Positions 7,728 through 14,937 of a DNA stretch of 32,911 nt are shown here, one piece after another. Origin of the DNA: Nesterenkonia sp. F (lineage in GTDB: Bacteria > Actinomycetota > Actinomycetes > Actinomycetales > Micrococcaceae); NCBI RefSeq assembly GCF_000220985.1, contig NZ_AFRW01000088.1, positions 1 to 32,911 of the forward strand, read 5' to 3'. Under the pieces are notes generated by a model, which saw nothing but the letters and a program-made list of their open reading frames with translations, ran no database searches and was not told the origin of the DNA. The translations under genes were made by a program, and so were the position numbers. The first letter of the stretch is position 1. Each line of letters opens with the position of its first letter.

Positions 7728-9044
7728 TCAGCCGGCGCGGCGGCGGCCCAGCACGGTCAGCAGGATCGCGCCGGCCGCGATGGCCGTCAGCGCCAGGGCG
7801 ACGACTGTGCTGGTCGAGGAGCCGGTGAACGCCAGGCCGTCGTCGGAGGCGTGGTCCGCGGCGACTGGCTCGTCAGAGATCTCGCGGCCCGTGTCTCCCG
7901 CCTCGGGGGAAATCGGTGCGGAGGTCTCGTCGGAGTCCTGCTGCGCACCGCCTCCGGTCTGGGACTCCGGGGTCGCTCCTTCGTCGTGGCCCTGCAGCGT
8001 ATCGGGCTGCGTGGAGTCCGGCTGCGTGGAGTCCGGCTGCGTGGAGTCCGGCTGCGCGGAGCCGTCCTGCCCGGCGCCGGGGTCGGGCGCCGGGGTCTCG
8101 GCCGGGTCCCGGCTCGTCTCAGTCTCGGCGGCGCCGGCAGTCTCGTCCGTCCCCTCCTCGAGGTCCCCGTCGCTCGTGGGCTGAGGGCCTCCGGGCACGG
8201 GCAGCGAGGCGTCCAAGGTGTCGTGGTCGTGGGTGGTCGAGCTGCTCGGTGCGGTGCCCGAGGTGGAGCCGTCGGGGGAGGAGGTCGTCTCCCGTCCTGC
8301 GCCGGGGAGGAAGTCCTCGGCGTCGGCGTCCCCGGTCGGGCTGGTCTCCGCCCCCGAGGTCTCCTCCTCGGCGCCGTCGGTCGTCTCCGGGGCGGAGGGA
8401 GCGTCCGAGGCGTCCTGCGACCCGGCCGGCGCGATGTAGAACGTGGCCTCGCAGCGCTCCGTCGTGCCGTCCTGTGCGGTGGCGAGGATCGTGTAGACCT
8501 CGGCGACGGTGCCGTCCACTGTGCTCGGGTCCGGCGCGGTGTAGGACAGCGTGCTCCCGGAGATGCTCACCTCGCCGCCGGCGGTGCCGACGGAGTTGGA
8601 GACCTCGAGCCGCTCCACGGTCGAGGACGCGGAGATCGACGCCGTGGCGGTCTCGCCGGCGATGACGTCGGTCGAGGGGCAGGTCAGCGTGATCCCGGAG
8701 GGCGTCTTGGAGCCGTCCGTCTCCGCGGAGCCGGAGTCCGTGGTCTCGGTGGCCTCGTCGGTGGAGTCCTGGGTGGAGTCGTCGGCGGAGGCGGCGGTCT
8801 CGTCGTCGGTGGCCGCGGCGTCCTCCCGCGCCGGCTCCTGCGCGGTGGGTCCGGCCTCCGTCGTGGAGGGGCTCTCGGAGCCGTCCGCCGTCGGTGTGCT
8901 GCTCGGGGAGGCCGTCGCCGTCGGCGTGGCCGTGGTCGTCGCGACCGCCGCGGCGGGGCTGAGCAGGACCAGGCCGACGACGAGGCTGAGGCCGCCGGTC
9001 ACGGCCAGCGCCGTGCGTCGCGGCTGGGTGTCGAAGGTGCTCAC
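7728..9044 (-). CDS. LAXTG-anchored, acidic Ser/Thr/Pro-rich surface protein
   Basis: A 438-residue secreted protein. GTG start at 9044 with GAGG 8 nt upstream. Residues 1-35 form a signal peptide (RR, hydrophobic core, AAAVA). A Thr/Pro/Ser-rich region follows. Next comes one compact segment (about 140-240) starting ITLTCPSTDVIAGETATASI and ending near ERCEATFYIAPAG, likely a beta-sandwich with a possible Cys-Cys disulphide. A long Asp/Glu/Ser/Thr/Pro stalk carries tandem STQPD repeats. The end is a cell-wall sorting signal: LAFTG (404-408), a hydrophobic helix and RRRAG. LAXTG is the class E sortase motif. No sortase is encoded in the window. Similarity to known proteins cannot be judged because most of the length is low-complexity. 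Confidence 0.85.
   Translation of the reverse strand: MSTFDTQPRRTALAVTGGLSLVVGLVLLSPAAAVATTTATPTATASPSSTPTADGSESPSTTEAGPTAQEPAREDAAATDDETAASADDSTQDSTDEATETTDSGSAETDGSKTPSGITLTCPSTDVIAGETATASISASSTVERLEVSNSVGTAGGEVSISGSTLSYTAPDPSTVDGTVAEVYTILATAQDGTTERCEATFYIAPAGSQDASDAPSAPETTDGAEEETSGAETSPTGDADAEDFLPGAGRETTSSPDGSTSGTAPSSSTTHDHDTLDASLPVPGGPQPTSDGDLEEGTDETAGAAETETSRDPAETPAPDPGAGQDGSAQPDSTQPDSTQPDSTQPDTLQGHDEGATPESQTGGGAQQDSDETSAPISPEAGDTGREISDEPVAADHASDDGLAFTGSSTSTVVALALTAIAAGAILLTVLGRRRAG
8011..8055 (-). repeat. three perfect 15-bp tandem repeats in the stalk
   Basis: GTGGAGTCCGGCTGC is repeated three times without change at 8011-8025, 8026-8040 and 8041-8055, with degenerate units on both sides. 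On the coding strand each unit encodes a five-residue STQPD-type repeat. The unit keeps frame, so copy number can change stalk length without breaking the gene. Confidence 0.9.
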
Positions 9045-9085
9045 GCCGGGTACCTCGTCGTCAGGGGCTGGGGATTGCGACGCCC

Positions 9086-9091
9086 ATTCTA
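9086..9091 (-). promoter_or_regulatory. likely -10 element (TAGAAT) for the surface protein gene
   Basis: TAGAAT on the minus strand, 41 nt upstream of the GTG. The same hexamer precedes the BadF-type kinase gene. No good -35 at 17-18 bp (TTATGC at best). Confidence 0.4.
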
Positions 9092-9312
9092 TGAGCGAGA
9101 GCCCCGTCCGCATAACGATTTGATCACTCCGCTCCGGAAGCGGTGTCCGGAACGCGTCGAGCCCTCCGCCCGGGAGCGTCAGGAGGTGACGACGTCCCAG
9201 GTCAGAGGGCTCGAGGGGGCGGTGTGCGCAGCGGCGCGGTCCGGAGTGTGATGTTCGTCGCGCGGTGTGGCGCGTTGCGACCGGTCCGCGATCCTCTCGT
9301 GATCCGCGGCGG

Positions 9313-10317
9313 TCAGGTCAGGCGGGTCTCCGGGGAGACGGTCAGCGCCGGGTCGTCCTTGGCCAGATGCCCGACGGCGGCGTCGATCGCCTCCATCGTC
9401 GCCGAGTCCAGGGTGACGCCGGCGGCGTCGACGTTGGACTGGATCTGCTCCGGACGCGAGGCGCCGACCAGCGCCGAGGCCACGTTCTGGTTCTGCAGCA
9501 CCCAGGCGACGGCGAGCTGGGCCTGGGTCAGCCCGTTGTCCTTCGCGATGGGCTCCAGCTTCTCGACTGCGGTGAGGATCTCGTCGTCGAGGTACTTCTG
9601 GATGAACTGGGCGCCGCCGTCGGCGTCGGAGGCTCGCGAGCCCTCCGGGATCGGCTGGCCGGCGCGGTACTTGCCGGTCAGCACGCCCTGGGCGATCGGC
9701 GACCAGACGATCTGACTGATGCCCAGCTCCTCCGCGGCCGGCACGACCTCGGGCTCGATGACCCGCCAGAGCATGTTGTACTGCGGCTGGTTGGAGATCA
9801 GCTGGATGCCCAGCTCCTTGGCCAGCGCGTGGCCGGCGCGCAGCTGCTCGGCGGTCCACTCGCTGACGCCGATGTATAGCGCCTTGCCCTGGCGGACGAC
9901 GTCGGCGAAGGCCTGCATCGTCTCCTCGAGCGGAGTCTCGTGGTCGAAGCGGTGGGCCTGGTAGAGGTCGACGTAGTCGGTGCCCAGCCGCTTCAGCGAG
10001 CCGTCGATGGACTCCATGATGTGCTTGCGGCTCAGCCCGGTGTCGTTCGGGCCCTTCGGCCCGGTGGGGAAGTAGACCTTGGTGAAGATCTCCAGCGACT
10101 CGCGGCGCTGGCCGGCCAGTGCGTCGCCGAGGACCTGCTCGGCGACGGTGTTCGCGTAGACGTCGGCGGTGTCGAAGGTGGTGATGCCGGCCTCCAGCGC
10201 GGCGTGCACGCACCGGGTGGCGACGTCGTTCTCGATCTGCGAGCCGTGGGTGATCCAGTTGCCGTAGGTGATCTCGGAGATCTTGAGACCGCTGTGGCCG
10301 AGGTACCTGTGCTCCAT
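9313..10317 (-). CDS. aldo/keto reductase
   Basis: A 334-residue NADPH-dependent oxidoreductase of the AKR superfamily, resembling the voltage-gated potassium channel beta-subunit-like group. It begins MEHRYLGHSGLKISEITYGN. The catalytic tetrad is complete: Asp49 and Tyr54 in FDTADVYANTVAE, Lys80 in EIFTKV and His122 in LYQAHRFD. The cofactor segment near the end reads SALVGASRPEQIQSNVDAAG. I chose the ATG at 10317 (GGAAGGG 12 nt upstream); an in-frame ATG at 10329 would add MTPR. The gene is divergent from ferritin across 283 bp. Substrate cannot be inferred. Confidence 0.92.
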   Translation of the reverse strand: MEHRYLGHSGLKISEITYGNWITHGSQIENDVATRCVHAALEAGITTFDTADVYANTVAEQVLGDALAGQRRESLEIFTKVYFPTGPKGPNDTGLSRKHIMESIDGSLKRLGTDYVDLYQAHRFDHETPLEETMQAFADVVRQGKALYIGVSEWTAEQLRAGHALAKELGIQLISNQPQYNMLWRVIEPEVVPAAEELGISQIVWSPIAQGVLTGKYRAGQPIPEGSRASDADGGAQFIQKYLDDEILTAVEKLEPIAKDNGLTQAQLAVAWVLQNQNVASALVGASRPEQIQSNVDAAGVTLDSATMEAIDAAVGHLAKDDPALTVSPETRLT

Positions 10318-10400
10318 GCGGGGCGTCATCCCTTCCATCGATGCGCGGGGCGGATGAGCGGCGGGGGTGATGTGATCGTGCTCATCCTCTGCCGCGCACC

Positions 10401-10430
10401 AGCCTACGCCGCCCGGCTCGCCCGTGTCGG
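10401..10430 (-). promoter_or_regulatory. candidate promoter of the aldo/keto reductase gene
   Basis: Minus strand -35-like CCGACA (10425-10430), 18-bp spacer, -10-like TAGGCT (10401-10406). Predicted leader of about 77 nt. Confidence 0.35.
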
Positions 10431-10502
10431 CACTGAGGCCAGGCATGCCTGCGCCACCTTCCGCACCGTCGGGGTGTGCCGGTGAGGTGCGCCTCTCCTC
10501 CG

Positions 10503-10531
10503 TGGTCAGGGCCGCGACGGCTGGCTAGAGT
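10503..10531 (+). promoter_or_regulatory. candidate ferritin promoter
   Basis: TGGTCA (10503-10508), 17-bp spacer, TAGAGT (10526-10531). The -10 is reasonable, the -35 weak. The start site would be about 63 nt before the ATG. No clear iron-regulator box was seen. Confidence 0.4.
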
Positions 10532-10600
10532 GTCGAGCAGAGGGCGGCGTCGTCCGACGTCGGCCCGTCACGGACACGAGACGAGGAGAGTGGTCACGCC

Positions 10601-11122
10601 ATGGCACAGCTCACCGGCACGCTCGAAGAAGCATTCAACGAGCAGGTCACCCTGGAGCTGGAGGCCTCGCTGGTCTACCGTCAGCTGGGCATCGAGATGG
10701 ACATGCTGGACCTGCCCGGCATGGCGTCCTGGTTCCGCGCGCAGGCGGACGAGGAGGTCGTCCACGCCAACAAGTTCATCGGCCATATGACCGACCGCGA
10801 CGCCCACCCGCGGATCCGGGCGGTGCCTGCGATCTCGGTCTCCGCCACCTCGGTGCTGGAGGCCTTCGAGGCCTCGCTGGGTCACGAGCGGCGGGTCTCC
10901 GAGTCGATCCGGAACCTGTACCGGCTGGCGCAGCAGGAGGGCGACATCGACGCCCTGCCGCTGCTGAACTGGTTCATCGACGAGCAGCTCGAGGAGGAGG
11001 CGACGATCTCCGAGCTGATCGGCAAGGTGAAGCTCATCGCCGACGACGGCCCCGGCCTGTTGCGCCTGGACCAGGAGCTCGGCGCCCGGCAGTCGTCCGG
11101 CACGGAGGCCGACGCCCAGTGA
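10601..11122 (+). CDS. ferritin (non-haem)
   Basis: A 173-residue iron-storage protein that oxidises Fe(II) and stores it as mineral in a 24-mer shell. Four-helix ferritin fold with the ferroxidase ligands readable by alignment to E. coli FtnA: Glu19 (VTLELEASLVY), Glu52 and His55 (DEEVVHANKF), Glu96 (GHERR), Gln129 and Glu132 (IDEQLEEE). No haem-ligating Met of bacterioferritin is evident. The ATG at 10601 is preceded by GAGGAG with a slightly long spacer. The gene is monocistronic and ends before a strong hairpin shared with the convergent regulator gene. Confidence 0.93.
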   Translation: MAQLTGTLEEAFNEQVTLELEASLVYRQLGIEMDMLDLPGMASWFRAQADEEVVHANKFIGHMTDRDAHPRIRAVPAISVSATSVLEAFEASLGHERRVSESIRNLYRLAQQEGDIDALPLLNWFIDEQLEEEATISELIGKVKLIADDGPGLLRLDQELGARQSSGTEADAQ

Positions 11123-11148
11123 CCCGCTGAGTGCCGCCCTCCCGGCGC

Positions 11149-11204
11149 TGACTCGGCGGAAAGCGTGGGAAAGCGCCCGTATTCCCACGCTTTCCGCCGA
11201 GTCA
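11149..11204. terminator. perfect 23-bp inverted repeat between convergent genes
   Basis: The arms at 11149-11171 and 11182-11204 are exact reverse complements (23 bp) around a 10-nt loop. The inner half of the stem (AAAGCGTGGGAA) is less GC-rich than the surroundings. It lies between ferritin (+) and gntR (-) stops and should terminate both directions. The stem is unusually long and perfect for a terminator. Confidence 0.75.
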
Positions 11205-11234
11205 TCGCGGAGGGGCGTCATCGCGGAGGAGGAA

Positions 11235-11942
11235 TCAGCGCTCGGCGGCGTCTGAGGCGGCGTCGTCGGTGCCCGCGTGCTCGGTCTGGCGGATCAGCCG
11301 ATCGAGCGCCTCATGCATATGCGCCTCGATCTCGCGCATCAGCGCAGCCTCGTCGGCGGCGACGATCGCCTCGGCGATGCGCCGATGCTCGGCGACCTGC
11401 TCCTCGGGATCCAGATAGGTGCCCTGCAGCGCGGTCAGGCACATCCGCGTCTCGACCATCAGCGTCTCGTGCATCCGGCGCAGCCGCGGGCTGCCGGACA
11501 TCGTCACCAGCAGCTCGTGGAAGTCGAAGTCGGCGTCGGAGAGCGTCGACAGCCGTCCCGACTCGGCGGCGCGCTGCATCGCGTCGCAGGCCTCGAGCAG
11601 CGCCGTCGACGGCTCCGAGCTCGGCGAGCGGACGATCATCCGCGCCGCGGCCGTCTCGATGGCGATGCGCGCGGCGTAGAGGTCGCGGATCTCGTCGTCG
11701 TCGAGCTCCTTGACGAACAGCCCGCGGTTCGGCTCGCTGCGCACCAGTCCCTCCTGGACCAGGCGCTGCATCGCCTCGCGCAGCGGCCCGCGGCTGACGC
11801 CGAACTCCTGCGACAGCGCGGACTCGGAGAGCTGCGTGCCGCCGGGCAGGGAACCGTACATGATCCCCTCGCGCAGCTGGCGGGTGATCAGCGAGGCGGT
11901 GGACTCGCGGTTCACCGGGCGGAATTCCGGGCTCTTCCTCAT
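11235..11942 (-). CDS. GntR-family transcriptional regulator, FCD subfamily
   Basis: A 235-residue regulator. The N-terminal winged helix (about 10-75) reads ASLITRQLREGIMYGSLPGG then LSESALSQEFGVSRGPLREA, the classic GntR helix-turn-helix. Residues about 85-215 are an all-helical FCD ligand-binding domain with the candidate metal ligands Asp (DADFDFHELL), His and the late EHRRIAEAI histidine. The ATG at 11942 begins the first family-like residues, though the nearest AAGGAG is about 17 nt away. It is the last gene of a leftward unit with two racemase-family genes. A near-palindrome at 12008-12021 just upstream suggests autoregulation. Its ligand is probably an acid of the local pathway (inference). 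Confidence 0.9.
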   Translation of the reverse strand: MRKSPEFRPVNRESTASLITRQLREGIMYGSLPGGTQLSESALSQEFGVSRGPLREAMQRLVQEGLVRSEPNRGLFVKELDDDEIRDLYAARIAIETAAARMIVRSPSSEPSTALLEACDAMQRAAESGRLSTLSDADFDFHELLVTMSGSPRLRRMHETLMVETRMCLTALQGTYLDPEEQVAEHRRIAEAIVAADEAALMREIEAHMHEALDRLIRQTEHAGTDDAASDAAER

Positions 11943-12007
11943 GGCGGCTGCGGTGTCATCTCCTTCGCGACGGCGTCGCCGGGACGCCCCGACGGTGCAG
12001 ATCTGCA

Positions 12008-12021
12008 GATTGTCGACGATC
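12008..12021. promoter_or_regulatory. second copy of the putative GntR operator
   Basis: GATTGTCGACGATC between gntR and the upstream racemase gene matches the core of the palindrome at 13746-13765 (GATTGTTGACAATC) at 12 of 14 positions. Confidence 0.45.
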
Positions 12022-12025
12022 CATC

Positions 12026-12814
12026 CTATCGGCTCGCCCCCGAGGCGTCCGACGGCGTCGTCGTCCGTCCCAGCCGGCCGAGCTGCGGCAGCGCGGGCAT
12101 CGGGCGGCCGGTCAGCCGCAGCCCCTCCCAGACGGTGACCTGGTTCGCCGTCAGCACCGGCTTGCCGAGGGTGTGCTCGACGTCGGCGACCCAGTCCAGC
12201 GAATGCAACGCCGTATCGGGCACCAGCACCGCCTCGACCTCGTCGGTGTCGACCGAGCGGATCATCGTCAGCATCAGATCGCGTCCCAGATGCCCCACCT
12301 CGGCGGCGGTGAACACGCCTTCGGCGGCGAAGGTCGCGACGTCGACGCCGTGCTCGGTCAGGAATCCGCGGAAGTGCTCGGCCAGCGGCTGCGGATAGGA
12401 GGCGGCGACGCCGACGCATCCCACGTCCAGGGCTTCCAGAGCGTGGGCGAAGGCCAGCGACGTCGACGACGTCGGCACGCCGGAGACTTCCTGGAGCGCC
12501 TCGACCTGCGTCTGGGCGCCGTCGCGGCCGAAGACGAAGCTGCCGGAGGTGCAGGCCCACATCAGCGCGTCGACGGCGTGGGCGGCCTGCAGTCGGCCGG
12601 CGCCCTCGGCCAGCCGCTCGTGCGATCCGGTCTCGCGCAGCGCCTCGACGGTGTGCTCGTCGACGCCGATGGTGGTGTGCACCAGCGGCAGGCGCAGCGC
12701 CTGGGGCTCGGCGGCGGCCAGGCGGGGATAGTCGTCCTCGGCGGCGTGGCCGGGGTAGAGGATGCCGACGGTCGGCGGGGCGACGGCGGCGTCGCGGGCG
12801 GGTGCGGGCGTCAT
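12026..12814 (-). CDS. Asp/Glu racemase superfamily protein (maleate isomerase/AMDase-like), copy 1
   Basis: A 262-residue cytoplasmic protein related to maleate isomerases and arylmalonate decarboxylases. ATG at 12814 with GGAG 6 nt upstream. The first half carries the catalytic-type cysteine in MWACTSGSFVFG. At the place of the second catalytic cysteine it reads VLVPDTALHSLDWV, an Asp instead of Cys, followed by the conserved LGKPVLTANQVTVWEGL. With one cysteine only, the classical two-base racemase mechanism looks impossible, so a decarboxylase, lyase or isomerase variant is more likely (inference). It lies 71 bp downstream of a paralogue that has both cysteines. Confidence 0.85.
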   Translation of the reverse strand: MTPAPARDAAVAPPTVGILYPGHAAEDDYPRLAAAEPQALRLPLVHTTIGVDEHTVEALRETGSHERLAEGAGRLQAAHAVDALMWACTSGSFVFGRDGAQTQVEALQEVSGVPTSSTSLAFAHALEALDVGCVGVAASYPQPLAEHFRGFLTEHGVDVATFAAEGVFTAAEVGHLGRDLMLTMIRSVDTDEVEAVLVPDTALHSLDWVADVEHTLGKPVLTANQVTVWEGLRLTGRPMPALPQLGRLGRTTTPSDASGASR

Positions 12815-12885
12815 CTGGACTCCTTCGTCGTCTCGGGCGGTCGGTGTCGTCGGTGTCGTCGGGGCGTTCGGGACCCCGCGTCGGC

Positions 12886-13707
12886 TCAGACGGCCGGTTC
12901 GGCCGCCGACAGCCGCGGCGTCGCGCGCAGCGCGGCTCCCGGTCCGGCGTAGGGCACGTCGAGGTGGCGCATCACCTGCCAGATCGTCGCCTGGTTCGCC
13001 GAGATCACCGGTTTGCCCAGGTCGTGCTCCAGGGCGTCGAGGACCTCGTAGGTGGGCAGGTTGGTGCAGGAGACCACGACGGCGTCGGCGCGATCGCTGT
13101 CGGCGGCGCGCACCAGGTCGTAGGTGCGCTCCGGCGGCACCGTCCAGATGCGCCCGGAGAGGCCGAGATTGGCGTTGTTCATCAGGTGTATGTCGGCCTC
13201 GGCGAAGAACGCCGCGAACTGGGCGGTGATCGCGTCGTCGTACGGCGTCGCCGTGGCGATGGTCTCCGCTCCCAGCGCCCGGACGGCGTCGAGCAGCGCT
13301 CCGGAGGTGGTGAAGGCCGGCACCGGCACGGCCGCGCGCATCGCTCGCCGCAGGGCGCGCTCGCCGGTGCGGCCGCGGATGAAGCTGCCCGAGGTGCAGC
13401 CGTAGACGGTCGCCTCCGGCCCGGTCTCGGCGATCGATCGGGCGCAGTCGGCGATCGCCCGCGGCTTCGAGATCGCCCGCGCCTGGCGCACGGTGACCTT
13501 CATCGGCTCGAAGCGCGTGCGGGTGAACAGCAGGTCCAGCTGTTCGGCGCCGGCGGGGTCGGCGGTGAACCGTCGCAGCTCGCGATCCAGCGCCATGTCG
13601 TAGGGGACCACCATGCCGACGGCCGGCTGCCGCGGCGCCGGCTGGAGCGGCGCGCGAGCCTCGGCACGAGCGGACTCGTCGGGGCGGTGAGCGGGGGAGA
13701 GGGCCAT
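12886..13707 (-). CDS. Asp/Glu racemase superfamily protein (maleate isomerase-like), copy 2
   Basis: A 273-residue paralogue of the neighbouring gene. The N-terminal 27 residues are a Pro/Ala/Arg-rich extension, then AVGMVVPYDMALDRELRRF. Both catalytic-type cysteines are present: VYGCTSGSFIRG and VVVSCTNLPTYEVL, followed by LGKPVISANQATIWQVM. Maleate isomerases of this family use such a pair for cis-trans isomerisation, and related enzymes racemise Asp or Glu. ATG at 13707, TTGGAG 8 nt upstream. First gene of the leftward unit, divergent from the dehydrogenase gene and next to the putative operator. The precise reaction is not known. Confidence 0.87.
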   Translation of the reverse strand: MALSPAHRPDESARAEARAPLQPAPRQPAVGMVVPYDMALDRELRRFTADPAGAEQLDLLFTRTRFEPMKVTVRQARAISKPRAIADCARSIAETGPEATVYGCTSGSFIRGRTGERALRRAMRAAVPVPAFTTSGALLDAVRALGAETIATATPYDDAITAQFAAFFAEADIHLMNNANLGLSGRIWTVPPERTYDLVRAADSDRADAVVVSCTNLPTYEVLDALEHDLGKPVISANQATIWQVMRHLDVPYAGPGAALRATPRLSAAEPAV

Positions 13708-13745
13708 CGGCGGCTCCAATCGCGGACGTGCTGACGAGTCTCCAT

Positions 13746-13765
13746 GAAGATTGTTGACAATCTTC
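13746..13765. promoter_or_regulatory. perfect 20-bp palindrome, putative GntR operator
   Basis: GAAGATTGTTGACAATCTTC is a perfect palindromic repeat (two 9-bp arms, 2-bp centre) in the divergent promoter region of the catabolic locus. The TTGT..ACAA core resembles sites of FadR/FCD-type GntR regulators, such as the one encoded at 11235-11942. Confidence 0.7.
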
Positions 13766-13783
13766 TGAAGGTCTCCATAGCAT
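13754..13783 (+). promoter_or_regulatory. rightward promoter of the catabolic locus
   Basis: TTGACA (13754-13759), 18-bp spacer, TAGCAT (13778-13783). The -35 lies inside the palindrome, so a bound repressor would exclude RNA polymerase. The leader to the ATG at 13895 is about 105 nt. Confidence 0.55.
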
Positions 13784-13894
13784 AGCCGCACAGTCGCCCC
13801 GTCGGGAAGCACCCGCCGGGGAGGACCCACCACATCCTTCCGCCGGGCGCCGGCGGAGGCCCCGAGGCCCCTCGACAGCACCCGGAGGTGACCG

Positions 13895-14890
13895 ATGGCG
13901 AGCACTCTGCCGGTCGTCACAGTCCTGTGCCCCGCCGGTGTCGACGGCGTCGACGGCGCCGACGCCCCCGCCGGGCTCGACACGCTCCGCGACCGGGCGG
14001 AGATCCGCACCGTCGTCGCCGAGGACCTCGCCGACGGACTGCGCGGCGCCGACGCCCTATTCCTCTGGGACTTCTTCTCCAGCGCCGTCTCCGACGCCTG
14101 GCACGCCGCCGACGCGCTGCGCTGGATCCATGTGGCCGCCGCCGGCGTCGACAAGATGCTCTTCGACGAGCTGATCGCATCCGACGTGGTGGTCACCAAC
14201 GCGCAGGGCATCTTCGACCGCCCCATCGCCGAGTACGTGCTCGGGGCGGTCATCGCCCGGGCCAAGGACTTCGCCGGCAGCCTCACCCGTCAGCACGACG
14301 GCGTCTGGGAGCACCGCGAGACGCATCAGGTGCGCGGCAGCACTGCGCTGGTCATCGGCACCGGCGCCATCGGCCGCGAGATCGCGACGCTGCTGCGCGC
14401 CGTCGGCGTGGAGGTCTTCGCCGCCGGCCGCACCGCCCGCTCGGACGATCCCGACTTCGGCACGGTGATCGCCAGCGAGGACCTCGCCGCGCACATCGGG
14501 GCGGCCGACCACATCATCAACGCCGCCCCGCTGACCCCGCAGACCCGCGGACTGATCGACGGGGACGCGCTGTCCGCCGTCGCCGAGGGTGCGCATCTGG
14601 TCAACATCGGCCGCGGCGAATCCGTGGACGAGGCCGCCCTGGTCGAGGCTCTGGACTCCGGGCCGCTGGGCTTCGCCACCCTGGACGTCTTCGCCGTCGA
14701 GCCGCTGCCGGAGGACTCCCCGCTCTGGGGGCGGGAGGACGTGCTGCTCTCGGCGCACATGTCCGGCGACGTCGTCGGCTGGCGCGACGCGCTGGCCGAG
14801 CAGTTCCTCGACAACGCGCGGCGGTGGCTCGATCGCGAGCCGCTGGCCAACGTGGTCGACAAGGAGAGGGGCTACGTGCCCCGCACCTGA
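13895..14890 (+). CDS. D-isomer-specific 2-hydroxyacid dehydrogenase
   Basis: A 331-residue NAD(P)-dependent enzyme that interconverts a 2-oxoacid and a D-2-hydroxyacid. The nucleotide-binding segment ALVIGTGAIGREIATLLRAV lies at about 150-169. Catalytic residues are Arg240 (NIGRGESVDEAALV), Glu269 (VFAVEPLPEDSPLW) and His288 (LLSAHMSGD), approximate numbering. ATG at 13895 with GGAGGTGA upstream. First gene of the rightward unit, directly behind the palindrome-controlled promoter. Together with the FAD/Fe-S D-2-hydroxyacid dehydrogenase at the end of the unit it points to a 2-hydroxyacid intermediate in the pathway. Its substrate is unknown. Confidence 0.9.
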   Translation: MASTLPVVTVLCPAGVDGVDGADAPAGLDTLRDRAEIRTVVAEDLADGLRGADALFLWDFFSSAVSDAWHAADALRWIHVAAAGVDKMLFDELIASDVVVTNAQGIFDRPIAEYVLGAVIARAKDFAGSLTRQHDGVWEHRETHQVRGSTALVIGTGAIGREIATLLRAVGVEVFAAGRTARSDDPDFGTVIASEDLAAHIGAADHIINAAPLTPQTRGLIDGDALSAVAEGAHLVNIGRGESVDEAALVEALDSGPLGFATLDVFAVEPLPEDSPLWGREDVLLSAHMSGDVVGWRDALAEQFLDNARRWLDREPLANVVDKERGYVPRT

Positions 14891-14937
14891 GTGAGGCGCC
14901 CGCGACCGCGGCGCCCGGCTTCCGAGGAGGTAGTGGC

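Noticed and set aside
8011-8055. Tandem 15-bp repeats as a CRISPR or mobile repeat
   Set aside because: The repeats are contiguous without spacers, in frame, and encode part of the protein stalk.
7155-9251. A 698-codon open frame starting before the DoxX gene
   Set aside because: Only the first part is DoxX; the rest is antisense to the surface protein gene and Gly/Arg/Val-rich, as expected for a shadow frame. A one-base correction at 7600 ends the protein normally.
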